A stretch of DNA of 64,000 nucleotides from Blautia sp. GTDB lineage: Bacteria > Bacillota > Clostridia > Lachnospirales > Lachnospiraceae. This document shows positions 1 to 8,534 of the stretch, piece after piece (the first letter of the stretch is position 1; every line of letters begins with the position of its first letter). The notes under the pieces were generated by a model. That model worked only from the letters and a program-made list of their open reading frames with translations. It was not told the DNA's origin and ran no database searches. The translations under genes were made by a program, and so were the position numbers. The DNA lies in contig JALEHU010000092.1 in NCBI GenBank assembly GCA_022770365.1, positions 1-64,000 on the forward strand, in the 5' to 3' direction.

Positions 1-63
1 ACCCCCTGTGACCGTATAATGAGCTCACTTACCAAAGTGAAGGATTGACAGGTCATAGGGGGT
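1..63 (+). promoter_or_regulatory. Hairpin leader covering the spoIIGA ribosome binding site
   Basis: The first 13 bases (ACCCCCTGTGACC) pair with bases 51-63 (GGTCATAGGGGGT); in RNA every position pairs, with one G-U wobble. A second small hairpin (TCACTT/AAGTGA, loop ACCA) lies inside at 25-40. The right arm contains the G-rich ribosome binding site of spoIIGA, and TTTTT follows it directly. The dyad could therefore mask translation initiation or terminate transcription from an upstream gene. A TATAAT at 15-20 could be a -10 box whose -35 lies outside the window; a transcript from it would lack the left arm. Confidence 0.5.
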
Positions 64-67
64 TTTT

Positions 68-919
68 ATGTATTATGAAGTATACATAGATGTCGTCTTT
101 GTGACGAATCTCTTGATGGACTATATTCTTTTGCGTCTTGTGGGAAAAATATTCCGATGCAGGAGGACACGCGGGAGATACCTTCTTGCGGCGTCTGTCG
201 GCGCCCTGTTTTCCTGTTTTATTCTGTATGTACAGATGGATGGATTTCTTCCTGTGGTTATCCTGCTCCACGGAGCATGCGCCATGGGAATGATCCGGCT
301 GGGACTGGGTCTTAAGAAAGGAAGTCTGCTGGTAAAAGCAATGCTTGCCATGTATTTTACGGCATTTCTTCTGGGCGGTTTCATGGAGGCTGCAGCAGCG
401 GGAAATGAGCTGACATGGAAAATGTTCGTTCTTTTTGCCATCAGCGCTTATCTTGGCTTAAGCGGGTTTATTTATCTGTCCGATTCGATCCGGGCACAGC
501 GGAAGAATATCTATCCGGTAACCCTGTCGTTTCAGGGAAAAGTACAGTCTGCTTACGGGTATTATGATACAGGTAATCTGCTGTCAGATCCTGTGAGCGG
601 TGCGCCGGTTTCTGTGATGAAACCGGAACTTTTGGAAACAATGCTGCCGGGAGAATTATTAGACGGGCTGAAACACCTGAATGAGAACCCAGGGGAGTCA
701 GAAAGTACAGAGCTTGTTTTGCTGAAACCCAGATTTCTGTCTTACAGGACAGTAGGGCATGAGGATGGAGTGATGCTGACAATCACGCTTGAGGACCTTT
801 GTATCCACACTCCCGGAGAAGTGGTTCATATTTCAGGACCGGTGTTTGCGCTGGCCTTCGAACCCTCCGCTTTGGGAAATGAGTACAAAGTACTGTTGAA
901 TTCCAGATTATTGCATTAG
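68..919 (+). CDS. spoIIGA: SpoIIGA, sigma-E processing peptidase
   Basis: This is the membrane-embedded aspartic protease that removes the pro-sequence of sigma-E in the mother cell after septation. The N-terminal half (about residues 1-150) is a series of hydrophobic segments starting MYYEVYIDVVFVTNLLMDYI, typical of SpoIIGA. The C-terminal half carries the protease motif YYDTGN, with the probable catalytic Asp at residue 167. The length of 283 aa is near the family norm. The ATG is preceded at 5 nt by a GGGGG ribosome binding site that lies inside a hairpin. It sits 12 bp upstream of sigE, the standard arrangement in spore formers, so co-transcription is expected. Confidence 0.95.
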   Translation: MYYEVYIDVVFVTNLLMDYILLRLVGKIFRCRRTRGRYLLAASVGALFSCFILYVQMDGFLPVVILLHGACAMGMIRLGLGLKKGSLLVKAMLAMYFTAFLLGGFMEAAAAGNELTWKMFVLFAISAYLGLSGFIYLSDSIRAQRKNIYPVTLSFQGKVQSAYGYYDTGNLLSDPVSGAPVSVMKPELLETMLPGELLDGLKHLNENPGESESTELVLLKPRFLSYRTVGHEDGVMLTITLEDLCIHTPGEVVHISGPVFALAFEPSALGNEYKVLLNSRLLH

Positions 920-931
920 GAGGGGTCACAT

Positions 932-1657
932 ATGAACACGAACGCAGCAGGCAGTTATCCGCTTCCGGTCCTTTCCAGGCTGGTTTTTTCCAGGCCGAAG
1001 GAGCTTTATTATATTGGCGGCAATGATGTTTTACCGGCACCGCTTTCACCGCAGAGAGAAGCTTATGTTATCGATGAGCTTGGCACAGACAGGGAAAAAG
1101 AGGCAAAAGCACTTCTTATTGAACATAATCTACGCCTGGTGGTATATATTGCCAAGAAGTTTGACAACACAGGTGTTGGAGTGGAAGATCTGATTTCCAT
1201 CGGCACCATAGGGCTTATCAAAGCAATCAATACTTTCAATCCGGTGAAAAACATCAAGCTTGCCACATATGCATCCAGGTGTATTGAGAATGAGATTCTC
1301 ATGTATCTGCGCCGCAACAGCAGGACAAAGATGGAGGTTTCCATAGACGAACCTCTGAATGTGGACTGGGATGGAAATGAACTGCTTCTTTCGGATATTC
1401 TCGGGACAGACGATGATGTTATATCACGCAAAATGGAGGATGAGGTGGAGATCAGCCTCCTGGGCAAAGCCATCAGCAAACTTTCTCCCAGAGAACAGAC
1501 GATCATCCGGCTGCGTTTCGGACTGAACAATGAAGACGGGAAAGAAAAAACCCAGAAAGAGGTGGCTGACCTTCTGGGTATTTCACAGTCTTATATCTCC
1601 CGGCTGGAGAAAAGAATCATGAAACGCCTTAAAAAAGAAATAATAAAATACGAATAA
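932..1657 (+). CDS. sigE: RNA polymerase sporulation sigma factor sigma-E
   Basis: This sigma-70 family factor drives early mother-cell transcription during sporulation. The core matches SigE closely: [17 protein letters not shown] and [13 protein letters not shown] (region 2), [13 protein letters not shown], the [17 protein letters not shown] block, and the region 4 helix-turn-helix [18 protein letters not shown]. About 25 N-terminal residues precede YYIGGND and fit the pro-sequence removed by SpoIIGA, although this pro-sequence does not resemble that of Bacillus. The ATG follows an AGGAGG site immediately after the spoIIGA stop. sigG, which often follows, is not here; a terminator and an AraC gene come next. 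Confidence 0.96.
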   Translation: MNTNAAGSYPLPVLSRLVFSRPKELYYIGGNDVLPAPLSPQREAYVIDELGTDREKEAKALLIEHNLRLVVYIAKKFDNTGVGVEDLISIGTIGLIKAINTFNPVKNIKLATYASRCIENEILMYLRRNSRTKMEVSIDEPLNVDWDGNELLLSDILGTDDDVISRKMEDEVEISLLGKAISKLSPREQTIIRLRFGLNNEDGKEKTQKEVADLLGISQSYISRLEKRIMKRLKKEIIKYE

Positions 1658-1700
1658 AACGAATATCAGTATAAAACGAATATCAGTATAAAACGAATTT
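1654..1700 (+). repeat. 17-bp tandem repeat, about 2.7 copies
   Basis: ATAAAACGAATATCAGT occurs at 1654-1670 and 1671-1687, with a partial third copy from 1688. The array begins inside the sigE stop codon. It has no spacers, so it is not a CRISPR. Its function is unknown; it may be replication slippage just before the sigE terminator. Confidence 0.85.
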
Positions 1701-1720
1701 AAGAATAATACTATTTTGGA

Positions 1721-1761
1721 CCGCCGTCTCTGGAAGAGAACTACTCCGGAGGCGGCGGTTT
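1721..1761 (+). terminator. Probable terminator after sigE
   Basis: CCGCCGTCTC at 1721-1730 pairs with the segment ending GGCGGCGG at 1758, with wobble pairs. Only TTT follows, so it may be weak. It separates sigE from the convergent AraC gene and may serve both. Confidence 0.6.
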
Positions 1762-1793
1762 AAAAACAGGTTTACAAAAGCGGAAGGAACCTG

Positions 1794-2690
1794 TCACATA
1801 TGTCGGTTTCTGTATTCTTTTGGGGTACAGCCTTTAAGCTGCTTGAATTTACGGATGAAGTAGCTGACATTTTCGAAACCGCAGTCCAGACAGATGCTGA
1901 GGATGGAGCTGGTTGTTTCTGTGAGAAGAGTACAGGCATGTCCGATCCTGCAGGAAATCAGATACTGCATGGGAGAAGTGCCTGTGATTTCCCTGAAAAA
2001 CCGGCATAAATACTGCGGGTTACAGGAGATGATATCTGCCAGATCCTTCAGTGAGATGGACTGGGAATAATGGAGCTCCATGTATGATACCAGACTTTTG
2101 TAACGCTCGATTTTCAGCTGGTCTCCGGCGGAAAGACTCTCGCCTGCCGGAAGCAGCATATCATGGATATACATCGTGTTGATCAGATGAAGTAAAAGCA
2201 GCTTACAGGAAACGTACCATCCAGGCGGCTGTTCCAGAGAAAGTTTCATCAATTGCAGAAGTACCGGCTTTAGCTTTTCATAATGTTCGTCCGAAGAACG
2301 CAGAAAATGCGGCAGAATCTGACGTCTGTCCACAAAGGGAGCCAGAACAGATTCTTCCCATTCGTCATGGTATGTAAAATCCAGAATTCTCGAATCAAAA
2401 ATCAGCACTTCATGTTTCGCATCCGGTCCGCTTCCGGTAATCTGATGCAGATCTCCTCCGTTCAGAAAACAAAAATCTCCTTCACAAAGCTGATATTCTT
2501 CAAGATTGATTTCAATAGGATAAGTTCCCCCGGTGATATAAAGAATTTCCACAGTAGGATGCCAGTGCCTGGTGACAAAAAAATGATCAGGGAAATCTGT
2601 CCCCGGACCTGCTTCAAAATGGAGACCCAAAATAGGATTCTGTTCTGTTCCGTGTGTGACATTTTCTTTTAAAGAAAAATCAGGATGCAT
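1794..2690 (-). CDS. AraC family transcriptional regulator
   Basis: This is a 298-aa regulator with an N-terminal cupin-type sensor (HWHPTVEILYITGG, about residues 40-100) and a C-terminal AraC DNA-binding domain with two helix-turn-helix units (ISLKDLADIISCNPQYLCRF and the ICLDCGFENVSYFIRKFK block). The ORF track starts at a GTG (2696), but that overlaps the ribosome binding site; the ATG at 2690 lies 5 nt after GGAGG and is preferred. It is divergent from the GH31 alpha-glucosidase gene, with three imperfect direct repeats between them, so it probably controls that gene in response to a sugar. The inducer is unknown. Confidence 0.88.
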   Translation of the reverse strand: MHPDFSLKENVTHGTEQNPILGLHFEAGPGTDFPDHFFVTRHWHPTVEILYITGGTYPIEINLEEYQLCEGDFCFLNGGDLHQITGSGPDAKHEVLIFDSRILDFTYHDEWEESVLAPFVDRRQILPHFLRSSDEHYEKLKPVLLQLMKLSLEQPPGWYVSCKLLLLHLINTMYIHDMLLPAGESLSAGDQLKIERYKSLVSYMELHYSQSISLKDLADIISCNPQYLCRFFREITGTSPMQYLISCRIGHACTLLTETTSSILSICLDCGFENVSYFIRKFKQLKGCTPKEYRNRHM

Positions 2691-2740
2691 AAACACCTCC
2701 GAAAGTCAAGATTGTGTTATTATTATACAGAATGGTGCAA

Positions 2741-2842
2741 GCGCATTCAAGAAGAAAATGGTATAATAACACCAGAGCATTCAAGAGGAAATAATGTGGT
2801 GATGCCGGAGAATTCAAAAAGGAAAAATATATCATGATACCA
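2741..2842 (+). repeat. Three imperfect ~34-bp direct repeats in a divergent promoter region
   Basis: Three head-to-tail degenerate copies start at 2741 (GCGCATTCAAGAAGAAA), 2775 (GAGCATTCAAGAGGAAA) and 2808 (GAGAATTCAAAAAGGAAA). Each is 33-35 bp, about three helical turns, and ends with a loosely similar half. They fill the space between the AraC gene and the GH31 gene. AraC proteins commonly bind direct repeats, so these are candidate operators. Confidence 0.6.
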
Positions 2843-2864
2843 GATCGACAGGAGGAATGAAGAA

Positions 2865-4856
2865 ATGATACGGAAATACGTTTTTGGAGAACCGTTTGAT
2901 ACCGAAGCGGTGGTAAAAGAAATCGAAACAGCAAATGGAATGCCCTGTTTTGGAACGATCAGTACGGAAAACGGGTTTGCATTCACTTATAAAATGTCCG
3001 AGGACGATATTGTCTATGGTCTTGGAGAAGCGAACCGCGGATTGAATAAACGCGGCTACTGCTATATCAGCAACTGCTCGGATGATCCGCACCACACAGA
3101 AGAGAAACGCTCTCTGTATGCTGCGCACAATTTTCTTGTTGTTTCAGGAAAAGAGAATTTTGGATTATTCTTCGATTATCCGACGGTGATCACCTTTGAT
3201 ATCGGATATACCAGATCCGATGTTCTGAAAGTAAGCTGTGATGCCGCTGATCTGAATCTGTATGTGATCGAGGGGGAAAATGCATATGATATCGTGAAAC
3301 AGTTCCGCAGCATCATCGGAAGAAGCTATATTCCGCCGAAATTTGCTTTTGGATTCGGTCAGAGCCGCTGGGGATATAAGACGAAGGAAGACTTTTGGAA
3401 AGTGACAGAGGGATACCGCAGTAATCAGATCCCCATTGACATGATTTATATGGATATTGATTATATGGAAGGGTATAAAGATTTTACTCTGAACGAAGAA
3501 AATTTCCAGGATTTCCCGGAATTTGTCAGTGATATGAAAGAACAGGGAATCCGTCTGGTTCCGATCATTGATGCAGGTGTCAAAGTGGAAGAAGGCTATT
3601 CCGTATATGAAGAAGGTGTCAGAAATAATTATTTCTGTAAACGTGAGGATGGAAGTGATTTTGTCGCTGCTGTCTGGCCGGGGGATACGCATTTTCCGGA
3701 TGTGCTGAATGCAGATGCAAGAAAATGGTTCGGTGATCATTACCGTGTGCTGATCGACCAGGGAATCGAGGGGTTCTGGAATGATATGAATGAGCCCGCG
3801 ATATTTTATTCCAGAGAAGGGATGGAGGAACTGAAGGAGAAGATCCGGAAGATTGTCCAGGAGGATATGGAGGCCCTTCCTGTCTGGGAACTGGGAGCTG
3901 CTGTGGAAGGAGTTGCCAATAATCCGAAGGATTATGAGCGTTTTTATCACAATGTAGACGGAAAGAAAATTCGTCATGACAAAGTACATAATCTTTTTGG
4001 CTATAACATGACAAGAGCGGCAGGAGAAGCCTTTGAGAGAATCGATCCGGGCAGGCGCTTCCTGATGTTTTCCCGTTCTTCCTATGTGGGAATGCACCGT
4101 TACGGCGGTATCTGGACCGGAGATAATAAATCCTGGTGGTCTCACATCCTTCTGAACCTGAAAATGATGCCGTCTTTGAATATGTGCGGATTTTTGTATA
4201 CAGGTGCAGACCTTGGCGGATTTGGCGCAAATGCCACGAGAGATCTGGTACTTCGCTGGCTTGCGCTGGGAGTGTTTACTCCGCTGATGAGAAACCATGC
4301 TGCGATCGGCACACGGGAGCAGGAATGCTACCAGTTTGAAAATACCGATGATTTCCGCGGAGTGATCGAGACACGTTACCGCCTTGTTCCGTATCTGTAC
4401 AGCGAGTATGTCAAAGCAGCGCTGAATGACGATATGTATTTTAAGCCTCTGGCATTTGTCTATCCGGAGGATGAATTTGCAGTGCGTGTGGAAGATCAGA
4501 TGATGGTGGGAAATGAGATTATGATCGCTCCTGTGTATACACAGAACGCAAAGGGCCGCTATGTTTATCTGCCGGAGCGCATGAAGCTTGTGAAATTTAC
4601 AAAAGACAATCAGTACACAGAAGAAGTTCTGGAGAAAGGACATCATTATGTGGAAATTGCTTTGAACGAAGTACCTCTGTTTATCCGGGAAGGAAGATGC
4701 ATTCCTGTGGCAAAGGCTGCTCAGACGGTAGAAAAGCTGGATACAGAGAATCTGGAGCTGCTTGGCTTTGACGGAGCAGAATATGAACTTTATGAAGATG
4801 ACGGAATTCATAAAGATTATGAAAACCCGGAGAATTATAAAATCCTGAAAAAGTAG
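2865..4856 (+). CDS. GH31 alpha-glucosidase
   Basis: This cytoplasmic (no signal peptide) glycoside hydrolase family 31 enzyme of 663 aa hydrolyses alpha-glucosides. The GH31 nucleophile is in GFWNDMNEP (Asp307) and the acid/base in WTGDNKSWW (Asp420). FGFGQSRWGY places a Trp at residue 169. These numbers coincide with what I remember of the characterised Blautia obeum enzyme Ro-alphaG1 (Asp307, Asp420, Trp169), and the sequence reads as a close homologue. In that enzyme Trp169 was linked to preference for alpha-1,6 (isomaltose) over alpha-1,4 linkages, so the same is inferred here. The ATG lies 9 nt after GGAGG. It is divergent from an AraC regulator and followed by a terminator. Confidence 0.95.
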   Translation: MIRKYVFGEPFDTEAVVKEIETANGMPCFGTISTENGFAFTYKMSEDDIVYGLGEANRGLNKRGYCYISNCSDDPHHTEEKRSLYAAHNFLVVSGKENFGLFFDYPTVITFDIGYTRSDVLKVSCDAADLNLYVIEGENAYDIVKQFRSIIGRSYIPPKFAFGFGQSRWGYKTKEDFWKVTEGYRSNQIPIDMIYMDIDYMEGYKDFTLNEENFQDFPEFVSDMKEQGIRLVPIIDAGVKVEEGYSVYEEGVRNNYFCKREDGSDFVAAVWPGDTHFPDVLNADARKWFGDHYRVLIDQGIEGFWNDMNEPAIFYSREGMEELKEKIRKIVQEDMEALPVWELGAAVEGVANNPKDYERFYHNVDGKKIRHDKVHNLFGYNMTRAAGEAFERIDPGRRFLMFSRSSYVGMHRYGGIWTGDNKSWWSHILLNLKMMPSLNMCGFLYTGADLGGFGANATRDLVLRWLALGVFTPLMRNHAAIGTREQECYQFENTDDFRGVIETRYRLVPYLYSEYVKAALNDDMYFKPLAFVYPEDEFAVRVEDQMMVGNEIMIAPVYTQNAKGRYVYLPERMKLVKFTKDNQYTEEVLEKGHHYVEIALNEVPLFIREGRCIPVAKAAQTVEKLDTENLELLGFDGAEYELYEDDGIHKDYENPENYKILKK

Positions 4857-4868
4857 ATCCCTGATGGA

Positions 4869-4918
4869 GCATCTCTCTGACAGTACGATATGTGCGTTTC
4901 GGAGAGATGCTTTTATTT
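4869..4918 (+). terminator. Intrinsic terminator after GH31 gene
   Basis: GCATCTCTC at 4869-4877 pairs with GAGAGATGC at 4902-4910, followed by TTTTATTT. Confidence 0.9.
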
Positions 4919-4923
4919 GATAC

Positions 4924-4952
4924 TTTACAAATATTGAAAGCATCGCTATAAT
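4924..4952 (+). promoter_or_regulatory. Sigma-A-type promoter for the ProX-like gene
   Basis: TTTACA, a 17-bp spacer and a perfect TATAAT, about 80 bp before the start codon. Confidence 0.75.
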
Positions 4953-5031
4953 ACGAAACAAAATGATGTCAAAATAAAAACGATAACTGGCATTGATTTA
5001 GAAATTTTATATGACCGGAAAGGAAGACAAA

Positions 5032-5565
5032 ATGGAATTACAGAATGGAAGACCGGAAAATACAGACGACAGACTGGATAAAGAAATCCGTGTATATGAC
5101 TTACTGGATTCTCTTGGCGTAGAGTATCAAAGGGTGGATCATGAAGCGGCAATGACTATGGATGTCTGCGAAGAAATTGACAGAGTACTGGAAGCAACGA
5201 TCTGCAAAAATCTTTTTCTCTGCAATCGGCAGGAAACAGATTTTTATCTTTTGATGATCGCCGGCGACAAGAAATTCAAAACAAAGGATATTTCCGCGCA
5301 GATTCATTCTGCCAGGCTGTCTTTTGCAAAAGAAGAATATATGGAAGAATATCTGGATATTACGCCGGGATCTGTAAGCGTCATGGGTCTGATGAATGAT
5401 AAAGAAGGAAAAGTCAGACTCCTGATGGACGAGGATGTGCTTAAAAGAGAGTATATCGGCTGCCATCCCTGCATCAATACCTCAAGCCTGAGAATCCGGA
5501 CAGAGGATATGATGAACCGAATCATTCCGGCTATGCATCATACTCCGCAGATTGTTCATTTATAA
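5032..5565 (+). CDS. ProX-type prolyl-tRNA editing protein (YbaK-like domain)
   Basis: This 177-aa free-standing editing domain of the YbaK/ProX family hydrolyses mis-charged aminoacyl-tRNA, typically Ala-tRNA(Pro). Recognisable elements are CKNLFLCNRQETDFYLLM, the KKFKTKDIS lysine region and the GSVSVMGL and YIGCHPC blocks shared by PrdX/ProX proteins. The track start at 5011 has no ribosome binding site; the in-frame ATG at 5032 follows AAAGGAAG and is preferred. It has its own promoter and looks monocistronic. The exact tRNA substrate cannot be told from sequence. Confidence 0.85.
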   Translation: MELQNGRPENTDDRLDKEIRVYDLLDSLGVEYQRVDHEAAMTMDVCEEIDRVLEATICKNLFLCNRQETDFYLLMIAGDKKFKTKDISAQIHSARLSFAKEEYMEEYLDITPGSVSVMGLMNDKEGKVRLLMDEDVLKREYIGCHPCINTSSLRIRTEDMMNRIIPAMHHTPQIVHL

Positions 5566-5619
5566 TAAATCATGTAACGGAAGTTAACCAAAAAAATCTC
5601 CTGTTCTCAAAAATTATTG

Positions 5620-5648
5620 TTTACGTTAAAGCGATAAAGTGGTATATT
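5620..5648 (+). promoter_or_regulatory. Promoter for the phenylacetate-CoA ligase/ACT pair
   Basis: TTTACG, a 17-bp spacer and TATATT, about 37 bp before the ATG. Confidence 0.6.
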
Positions 5649-5684
5649 ACTTATATCAGTAACGAATCAGAAAGGAAAAAAGAT

Positions 5685-6992
5685 ATGGAGAGATACTATC
5701 AGCCAGAGATTGAGTGCGCTTCCAGAGAGCAGATCCGGGAGTGGCAGAGTGAACGACTGGTAAAACAGGTACAGAATGTATGGGATAATGTACCATTTTA
5801 CAAACAGAAAATGCAGGAACAGGGACTGGAGCTGGGAGATATCAAGTCCGTGGATGATTTACATAAGCTTCCGTTTGTTACAAAAGATGATTTGCGTGAC
5901 TGCTATCCATATGGCTTGCTGGCGCGCCCGTTAAGCGAATGTGTGAGAATCCAGTCTACCAGCGGAACGACAGGAAGAAGAGTTGTGGCATTTTATACAC
6001 AGCATGATATTGATCTGTGGGAAGACTGCTGCGCCAGAGCGATTGTGGCAGCAGGCGGAACGAAGGAGGATGTCTGCCACGTAAGTTACGGATACGGACT
6101 TTTTACAGGAGGTCCCGGACTGAACGGCGGGTCCCACAAGGTTGGCTGTCTGACACTGCCGATGTCTTCCGGTAATACGGAACGTCAGATCCAGTTTATG
6201 ACAGACCTGGGCTCTACGATTCTGTGCTGTACTCCGTCTTATGCAGCTTATTTAGCAGAGAGCATCCATGAGAGAGGCGTGCGTGATCAGATTAAGTTAA
6301 AAGCAGGTATTTTTGGTGCAGAAGCATGGACGGAAGAAATGCGTCATGACATCGAAGAGAAACTGGGAATCAAGGCTTATGATATTTACGGACTGACCGA
6401 AATATCCGGCCCCGGAGTTTCTTTTGAGTGTTCTGAACAGTCCGGTATGCATGTAAATGAAGATCATTTTATTGCGGAAGTCATCAACCCCAAGACAGGC
6501 GAAGTCCTTCCGGACGGCGAAAAGGGAGAACTCGTTTTCACCAGTATCACGAAGGAGGCATTCCCGCTGATCCGTTATCGTACCCGTGATATCTGTATCT
6601 TAAGCAGAAAACAGTGTTCCTGCGGCAGAACGCATGTAAAAATGACCAAACCTCTGGGAAGAAGCGATGACATGCTCATTGTTAAGGGTGTCAACGTATT
6701 CCCGTCTCAGATCGAAACCGTTCTGATGAACAAAGGATATCCGGCAAACTACCAGATCGTTGTGGATCGTGTCAACAACAGTGACACCATTGAAGTACAT
6801 GTGGAAATGACTCCGGAAATGTTCTCTGACAGCCTGAGTGTCGTATCGGCAAAAGAAAAAGAACTGGTTGATGCACTGAAAGCGATGCTTGGCATTTACG
6901 CGAAGGTGAAACTGGTGAATCCAAAAGCCATCACAAGAAGTGAAGGGAAGGCTGTACGTGTCATTGACAAACGTAATCTGTATCAGCAGTGA
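5685..6992 (+). CDS. paaK: Phenylacetate-CoA ligase family protein
   Basis: This AMP-forming adenylate enzyme of 435 aa activates phenylacetate, or a related aryl acetate, to its CoA thioester. It has the ATP-binding loop STSGTTGRRVV, the adenylation motif YGLTEISGPGVSFEC, the RYRTRDI block and a small C-terminal domain ending SEGKAVRV. Length is normal for PaaK. In anaerobic gut Firmicutes it usually recycles aryl acids from amino acid fermentation rather than starting aerobic phenylacetate breakdown, and no other paa genes are present. It is followed 74 bp later by an ACT-domain gene, a pairing common in Clostridia. Confidence 0.92.
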   Translation: MERYYQPEIECASREQIREWQSERLVKQVQNVWDNVPFYKQKMQEQGLELGDIKSVDDLHKLPFVTKDDLRDCYPYGLLARPLSECVRIQSTSGTTGRRVVAFYTQHDIDLWEDCCARAIVAAGGTKEDVCHVSYGYGLFTGGPGLNGGSHKVGCLTLPMSSGNTERQIQFMTDLGSTILCCTPSYAAYLAESIHERGVRDQIKLKAGIFGAEAWTEEMRHDIEEKLGIKAYDIYGLTEISGPGVSFECSEQSGMHVNEDHFIAEVINPKTGEVLPDGEKGELVFTSITKEAFPLIRYRTRDICILSRKQCSCGRTHVKMTKPLGRSDDMLIVKGVNVFPSQIETVLMNKGYPANYQIVVDRVNNSDTIEVHVEMTPEMFSDSLSVVSAKEKELVDALKAMLGIYAKVKLVNPKAITRSEGKAVRVIDKRNLYQQ

Positions 6993-7066
6993 TTCCATAG
7001 ATATTGAGTCGGACTCCCTCCCGGGATTCCGGCAGAAGAGTTTGTGTTTGAGAAGGAGGAACTTTT

Positions 7067-7498
7067 ATGACAGTGAAACAGATTTCCGTATTCCTGGAAA
7101 ATAAACCTGGCAGGCTCGCTGAATTTACCGATGTTCTGTCAGAGAATAATATTAATATGAGAGCGCTGTCTCTTGCAGAAGCATCCGATTTCGGTATTGT
7201 TCGTGTGATCGTGGATGACGTCTATAATACATCTACCGTGCTGAAGGACCATGATTATATTTTCTCTATTACGAAGGTTCTTGCAGTAGAAATGCCCGAT
7301 GAACCGGGCGCGCTTTCCAGAGTCATTCGTGTTCTTGGAGACAATGAAGTTAACGTGGAATATATGTATGCATTTACTGCACGCAAGAAAGACAGTGCTT
7401 ATATGATCATCCGTGTGGCAGATAACAAAAAAGCAATTGAAGTGCTGCAGAAAAACGGTATCCGTCCTGTATGCCAGGATGAACTGATGGAAGCATAA
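7067..7498 (+). CDS. Tandem ACT-domain protein
   Basis: This small protein of 143 aa consists of two ACT domains (VKQISVFLENKPGRLAEFTD and ITKVLAVEMPDEPGALSRVI). ACT pairs bind amino acids. Such proteins commonly sit next to phenylacetate-CoA ligase genes and may tune the ligase to aromatic amino acid supply; this role is inferred. A good AGGAGG site precedes the ATG. It is co-directional with paaK with no terminator between, so it is probably in one operon, closed by the terminator at 7574. Confidence 0.9.
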   Translation: MTVKQISVFLENKPGRLAEFTDVLSENNINMRALSLAEASDFGIVRVIVDDVYNTSTVLKDHDYIFSITKVLAVEMPDEPGALSRVIRVLGDNEVNVEYMYAFTARKKDSAYMIIRVADNKKAIEVLQKNGIRPVCQDELMEA

Positions 7499-7573
7499 CA
7501 GAAATTCCGTTTCTGTGAGCAGACGGAAGAAGAGTAAGCATTCTGCTGTGAATGGAAAAAATGGAAGTGAAAG

Positions 7574-7617
7574 AATGCCGGTACATACGGAAGGTCTGTG
7601 TGTGCCGGCATTTTTTA
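7574..7617 (+). terminator. Intrinsic terminator after the ACT gene
   Basis: AATGCCGGTACA pairs with TGTGCCGGCATT, followed by TTTTTT. It closes the paaK-ACT operon. Confidence 0.92.
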
Positions 7618-7697
7618 TATCATAATATCCTGGATTATGATACAGTCATTTCATCCGGTTTTGGAGAACAGAATTTAAGGAGGCATCTGGACGGACT

Positions 7698-8447
7698 ATG
7701 AATCATGAAGAACTGGAACAGTATATATGGCAGTACACAGAAGAGGAAATCAGAGCAAAATCGTATATGGAGAGTCAGACACCGGAAACAGGAAGACAGC
7801 TTCAGGACGAACGGCAGACTTTTCGAAAACTGGATTCCGACACTTATTTGTTCGAAAGCAGCAGGTTTATGGAAGCAGGGAAAAAAATCGTTGTATCCAG
7901 ACAGGACCGGTTCCGCACCGTCTGCCCTCATAAACATGATTATATTGAACTTTGTTATGTGTGGGAGGGAGAATGCCGTCAGAGCATTGAAGGCAAAGAA
8001 GTGATCACTCGAAAAGGAGATATCTGTATTTTTGATACACAGGCGGTTCATTCCATTGAAGCCGCAGGTGCAGGAGATATCCTGATCAATATTCTGATGC
8101 GCAAAGAAGTGTTTGATTCTGCATTTCTCAGTCGAATGACCAGAATGGGGATTGTTTCGGAATTTCTGGCAGATGCAGTGACCAGGAACCGAAAAAAGGA
8201 GCATTATCTGTATTTTCCATCTCACAGAAGCGAACGGATCCGTCAGATCATGGAACAGATTCTCCTGGAATACTTCACAGCGGATCTGGGGATGGAGGAA
8301 ATCCTGGAAAGTTATCTGATCATTCTTTTTACGGAACTGCTGCGGCTATTAAGGGATATCTCCATAGAAAAGAAGTCCGTATCAAATGATGTACAGATCC
8401 TGGAGCTGCTTGCTTATATTGAGGAACATTATGAGACCTGTACTCTG
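7698..8447 (+). pseudogene. AraC family regulator lacking its DNA-binding domain
   Basis: The first ~250 codons of the 620-aa ORF encode an AraC-type sensor region: a cupin with HKHDYIELCYVWEGECRQSI and GDICIFDTQAVHSIE, then a helical linker ending LLAYIEEHYETCTL. That last stretch is the point where the first helix-turn-helix normally begins. Instead the reading frame runs into A/T-rich DNA (KYIDKSVDLSNNTIN) that contains the promoter and operator of the next gene, and continues in frame into the dehydrogenase. The two DNA-binding helices, about 80-90 residues, are missing. The simplest reading is a deletion that fused the truncated regulator to the dehydrogenase upstream region. A real regulator-dehydrogenase fusion is unlikely. 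Confidence 0.75.
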
Positions 8448-8454
8448 AAATATA

Positions 8455-8510
8455 TTGACAAATCAGTAGATCTGAGTAATAATACAATTAACTTTAATAA
8501 AACGTTTTAT
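8455..8510 (+). promoter_or_regulatory. Promoter and LacI-type operator of the dehydrogenase gene
   Basis: TTGACA at 8455-8460 and AATAAT at 8478-8483 (17-bp spacer) form a good promoter. Just downstream is the perfect 14-bp palindrome ATAAAACGTTTTAT (8497-8510), which resembles LacI-family operators and the AAACGTTT sites before the isomerase operon at 15.1 kb. It lies within the in-frame tail of the truncated regulator ORF, which argues that this stretch is regulatory rather than coding. Confidence 0.65.
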
Positions 8511-8534
8511 AAAACTATACATAGGAGGATTTTT

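Noticed and set aside
1654-1700. CRISPR array
   Set aside because: The 17-bp units are tandem without spacers and number fewer than three.
3165-4961. 598-aa ORF on the minus strand
   Set aside because: It is antisense to the well-supported GH31 gene, has no recognisable domain or ribosome binding site, and is rich in Cys/His/Ile as frame shadows are.
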